Of a stretch of DNA of 6,908 nucleotides, positions 4,979 to 6,908 are shown piece after piece; positions within the stretch are counted from its first letter, which is position 1; each line of letters starts with the position of its first letter. The position numbers were made by a program, and so were the translations under genes. The notes under the pieces were generated by a model. The model had not been told where the DNA came from. It was given only the letters and a program-made list of their open reading frames with translations, and did no database searches. Origin of the DNA: Candidatus Rokuibacteriota bacterium (GTDB lineage: Bacteria; Methylomirabilota; Methylomirabilia; Rokubacteriales; CSP1-6); contig QHRS01000024.1 in the NCBI GenBank assembly GCA_003221435.1, positions 6,207 to 13,114 of the forward strand. Direction: 5' to 3'.

Positions 4979-6114
4979 GCGCGACCGTAATTGCCACGCG
5001 GTCGTTGGCCGCGTGGCGCGCACGTCGCGGCGTCTGGCTCGCCGTCGTGGCCCTCGTGCTCGTGGTCGCGGCGGGAGTGGCAGCCTGGCGACTCGGGCCG
5101 TGGGGGAACGCGGGGTTTGTCGAGTACCCGATGCTGAAGCGGACGGATATCCCGACCGTGGTCGCCGCCGCTCCCGACGGCGCCGTCTGGTTCACGATCG
5201 AGTTCTCCGACGCGATCGGCATCTTTCGCAACGGCAGGATCGAGCGGCTGCCCAAGGGGCAGCAGAACGTCGAGCCGATCGGCCTCGCGGTCGATGCCCG
5301 CGGCTTCGCGTGGTACACCGACGGCCCGGGCCGCGCGATCTCGCGAATCTCGCCGGCCGGCGCCATCACCTCGTTCAAGCTGCGGACGCCCATCGCCAAG
5401 CTCGCCCGCCTGGCGATCGCGCCTGATGGCGCCGTGTGGTTCGCGGATGGAAGCACGTTCAGCATCACGCGACTCGAGCGTGGTGTCTTCACGCGCCACG
5501 AGCTCAGCTCCCTCCGGGCCGGCCCGTTCGGTGTCGCCGTGGACCGTCAGGGCACGGTGTGGGCGACGCTTCAAAGCGTGAACAAGCTCGCGCGCCTTTC
5601 TGCCGTCGGCGGGCTGGCCGAGCTCGACGTGCCGACCCGCGCGAGCGGGCCAGGCGACATCGCGGTCGACGCGAGCGGAGCCGTGTGGTTTCTCGAGTTC
5701 CGCGCGAACAAGATCGGGCGCTACGCCGACGGGCGCTTCAGCGAGTTCACGGTCCCCACGCCGGGTGCGGGGCTCACCTGCATCGCCGTGGCGCCCGACG
5801 GCGGCGTGTGGTTCACCGAGCTGCGCGCCGGGAGGATCGGGCGGCTGCGCGATGGTCGGGTGACCGAGCTTCGCCTGCCACGCGCTGATGCCCGCCCGTT
5901 CGGTATCGCGGTCGACGCGGCGAACAACGTCTGGTACGCGGATCTAACCGGATGGCTCGGCATGCTCCCCGCCAGATGCGAGGCGGCGACGGCGCGACCA
6001 CTGAGATGTACAACCGCGCACGACTCAGAGCGCGTGAAAGACGTGAAAGAATCGTCGACCGGTGGCCGGTCGGGGGTGTCGGGGAGGAGCGGCGCTCGCT
6101 CCCCCCGACGCTGA
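4975..6114 (+). CDS. Membrane-anchored seven-repeat beta-propeller, virginiamycin-B-lyase (Vgb)-like
   Basis: This is a 379-residue protein. Residues about 19-41 form an N-terminal membrane anchor preceded by RARR. Seven repeats with a W-F/Y core follow (VWFTIE, AWYTDG, VWFADG, VWATLQ, VWFLEF, VWFTEL, VWYADL). Their Trp residues are at 72, 113, 155, 196, 238, 279 and 320, every 41-42 residues, as in Vgb/NHL-like seven-bladed propellers. The whole protein has only two histidines, one in FTRHELSS and one in the tail. The catalytic His residues known in Vgb therefore appear absent, and streptogramin lyase activity is unlikely. From about residue 330 the sequence becomes an Arg/Ser/Gly-rich tail lying over DNA hairpins. 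The ATG at 4975 overlaps the previous stop as ATGA and has GGAG (4963-4966) at 8 bases. It is probably co-translated with the upstream propeller and may partner it. Confidence 0.85.
   Translation: MSATVIATRSLAAWRARRGVWLAVVALVLVVAAGVAAWRLGPWGNAGFVEYPMLKRTDIPTVVAAAPDGAVWFTIEFSDAIGIFRNGRIERLPKGQQNVEPIGLAVDARGFAWYTDGPGRAISRISPAGAITSFKLRTPIAKLARLAIAPDGAVWFADGSTFSITRLERGVFTRHELSSLRAGPFGVAVDRQGTVWATLQSVNKLARLSAVGGLAELDVPTRASGPGDIAVDASGAVWFLEFRANKIGRYADGRFSEFTVPTPGAGLTCIAVAPDGGVWFTELRAGRIGRLRDGRVTELRLPRADARPFGIAVDAANNVWYADLTGWLGMLPARCEAATARPLRCTTAHDSERVKDVKESSTGGRSGVSGRSGARSPRR
6033..6050 (+). repeat. Perfect tandem 9-bp repeat in the 3' end of the Vgb-like gene
   Basis: CGTGAAAGA occurs twice in direct tandem (6033-6041 and 6042-6050) and encodes VKDVKE. 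It lies in the non-propeller tail, next to the hairpins at 6056-6109. It looks like a small slippage duplication in a poorly constrained region. Confidence 0.55.
6056..6109. terminator. Two consecutive strong hairpins at the convergent gene junction
   Basis: Hairpin 1 is CGACCGG, loop TGG, CCGGTCG (6056-6072), a 7-bp stem. Hairpin 2 is GTCGGGG plus GGAGC (6078-6084 and 6086-6090, with A6085 bulged) pairing with GCTCC plus CCCCGAC (6098-6109). It has 12 bp around a 7-base loop. Both lie inside the tail of the plus-strand propeller gene (stop 6112-6114). They also lie just beyond the minus-strand transporter stop (6115-6117), so they could terminate both converging transcripts. No T-tract is present on either side. 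Confidence 0.55.
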
Positions 6115-6908
6115 CTAGCGCAGCGTAGTCACTACGCGCCACGCGTTGACTGTCAGGACGAGGCCGACGCAGACGATCAGCAGCGCCGCGCCCATCTGAA
6201 GCCACACGATCCAGCGGCTGCTGAGCCAGGCGAGCACGAGCTGTCCCACCCGCGCCGCGACGACGCCCACCACGACCAGCACGGACGCGAATCCGATGCT
6301 GAAGACGAGCACGGTGAAGAGGCCCAGAATCAGCTTGCCGCTGGCGAGAGCCGCCAGCAGGATCGCGAGCGCGCCCGGGTCCGGCAGCAGACCGCCGGCA
6401 ACGCCGAGCCCGAGCAGGATGGCGAGACTCGGCCGGCTCTGCGTGATGAAGTCGATGTCGTGGGTGTGGCGCGGGCCCCAGCCGTGGCCGTGGTATTCCG
6501 GTTCTGGCGCAGGCGGGTGCTCGTGCGCGCCGTGCTCGTGCGGGTGCGTGTGGGCGCCGCCGCCGTGGTCGTGCGCATGGTCGTGGTCATGGGCGGGCGC
6601 GTGATCGTGGGCGCCGTGGCTCCCCTCGTGCTCGCCGTGGACGTGGCCGGGCGGGTCGTTCCCCGGTGACCGGGCGAGCGCCAGCGCCGCGCGTTGGGTT
6701 CGCAGCATCCAGAGCCCGATGCCGATCACGAGCATCCCCGTCGCGAGGGCCAGGTACGCCTCCACCCGGTGGGGCACGAGCCACGCGGAGCCGAGCGTCG
6801 CCAGGACGGCGACCAGGATGATCCCGCTCGTGTGCGAGAGCGTGACGAAGAGGCCGAGGACGAACGCGTCGACCGGCCGGCCCCGCGCGCCGACGATGTA
6901 GGACGCCG
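6115..6908 (-). CDS. RcnA/NicO-type nickel/cobalt transporter with very His-rich loop, 5' end outside the window
   Basis: The frame stays open from the stop at 6115-6117 to the right edge (263 complete codons). The GTG at 6777 is an internal codon, not the start. The visible N-terminal part reads YIVGARGRPVDAFVLG, then FVTLSHTSGIILV. This is the conserved pattern of RcnA/NicO efflux proteins, where the HGxGKT region would lie just upstream of the window. A second membrane segment pair and an Arg-rich turn follow. Next comes a 62-residue loop (DNA 6460-6645) with 21 histidines, then PSLAILLGLGVAGGLLPDPGAL and three or four more membrane helices. RcnA of E. coli exports Ni and Co and also has a His-rich loop. 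Export is therefore likely but not proven. It converges on the Vgb-like gene with no bases between the two stops, so it is separately transcribed. Confidence 0.88.
   Translation of the reverse strand, partial: ASYIVGARGRPVDAFVLGLFVTLSHTSGIILVAVLATLGSAWLVPHRVEAYLALATGMLVIGIGLWMLRTQRAALALARSPGNDPPGHVHGEHEGSHGAHDHAPAHDHDHAHDHGGGAHTHPHEHGAHEHPPAPEPEYHGHGWGPRHTHDIDFITQSRPSLAILLGLGVAGGLLPDPGALAILLAALASGKLILGLFTVLVFSIGFASVLVVVGVVAARVGQLVLAWLSSRWIVWLQMGAALLIVCVGLVLTVNAWRVVTTLR
6123..6137. repeat. 15-base palindrome in the 3' end of the RcnA-like gene
   Basis: GCGTAGT-C-ACTACGC is a perfect inverted repeat with a one-base centre. As RNA it would form a 6-bp stem with a TCA loop. It extends by two more pairs (C6121-G6138 and G6120-C6139) across a bulged A6122. 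It sits in the last codons of the minus-strand gene (VVTTLR end). It may add to the terminator structures at 6056-6109 or be incidental. Confidence 0.45.

Noticed and set aside
3821..5023. Minus-strand ORF of 400 codons opposite the Asp-box propeller
   Set aside because: It is Arg/Pro/Gly-rich with no motif. The plus-strand frame carries seven regular Asp-boxes and a signal peptide.
4975..6114. Streptogramin resistance gene (vgb)
   Set aside because: The propeller repeats match the fold, but the needed histidines are missing and the protein is membrane anchored.
6115..6777. RcnA-like gene starting at the GTG at 6777 (220 residues)
   Set aside because: The frame continues upstream to the window edge with conserved RcnA-family sequence (the LVGxRG-like and VTLSHTSG segments), so the GTG is internal.

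Overview
This is a GC-rich (about two thirds G+C by eye), densely packed bacterial chromosomal window. Start codons include GTG, the Shine-Dalgarno sites are GGAG-like, and several products carry Sec-type signal peptides or membrane anchors. That fits a high-GC bacterium with a diderm-style exported proteome, such as an environmental proteobacterium or an uncultured soil phylum like Rokubacteria. The taxon is a guess. No phage, IS, CRISPR, tRNA or rRNA signal was seen.

Layout. (1) Positions 1-902, minus strand: an exported GlcG/HbpS-family protein followed 3 bp later by an alpha/beta hydrolase that runs off the left edge. (2) Positions 903-1044: a divergent intergenic region with two abutting short palindromes. 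It leads into a well-placed SD and a 15-codon ORF (1001-1048) whose stop overlaps, as GTGA, the GTG start of a nickel/cobalt-type transporter (1045-1854) with a His-rich loop. (3) A near-consensus sigma70-like promoter (1884-1911) drives an unrecognised membrane-anchored helical protein (1983-2531). (4) A secreted lactonase-like metallo-beta-lactamase-fold hydrolase (2643-3632) is closed by a perfect 15-bp hairpin. (5) Two genes joined by an ATGA overlap (3758-4978 and 4975-6114) encode two different seven-repeat beta-propellers. The first is an Asp-box (YCF48/BNR-like) propeller with a signal peptide and a C-terminal membrane anchor. The second is a virginiamycin-B-lyase-like propeller with an N-terminal anchor. 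(6) Converging on the second propeller, with no bases between the stop codons, is a minus-strand RcnA/NicO-type metal transporter (6115 to the right edge) with 21 histidines in a 62-residue loop.

How they may work together. The two NicO-type transporters suggest nickel/cobalt handling at both ends. The propeller pair looks like a two-protein assembly facing the periplasm or cell surface. The lactonase-like enzyme and the HbpS-like protein are also exported, so much of the window acts outside the cytoplasm. Whether the propellers serve metal handling is inference from position only. The best candidates for something new are the coupled propeller pair and the leader ORF in front of the first transporter.
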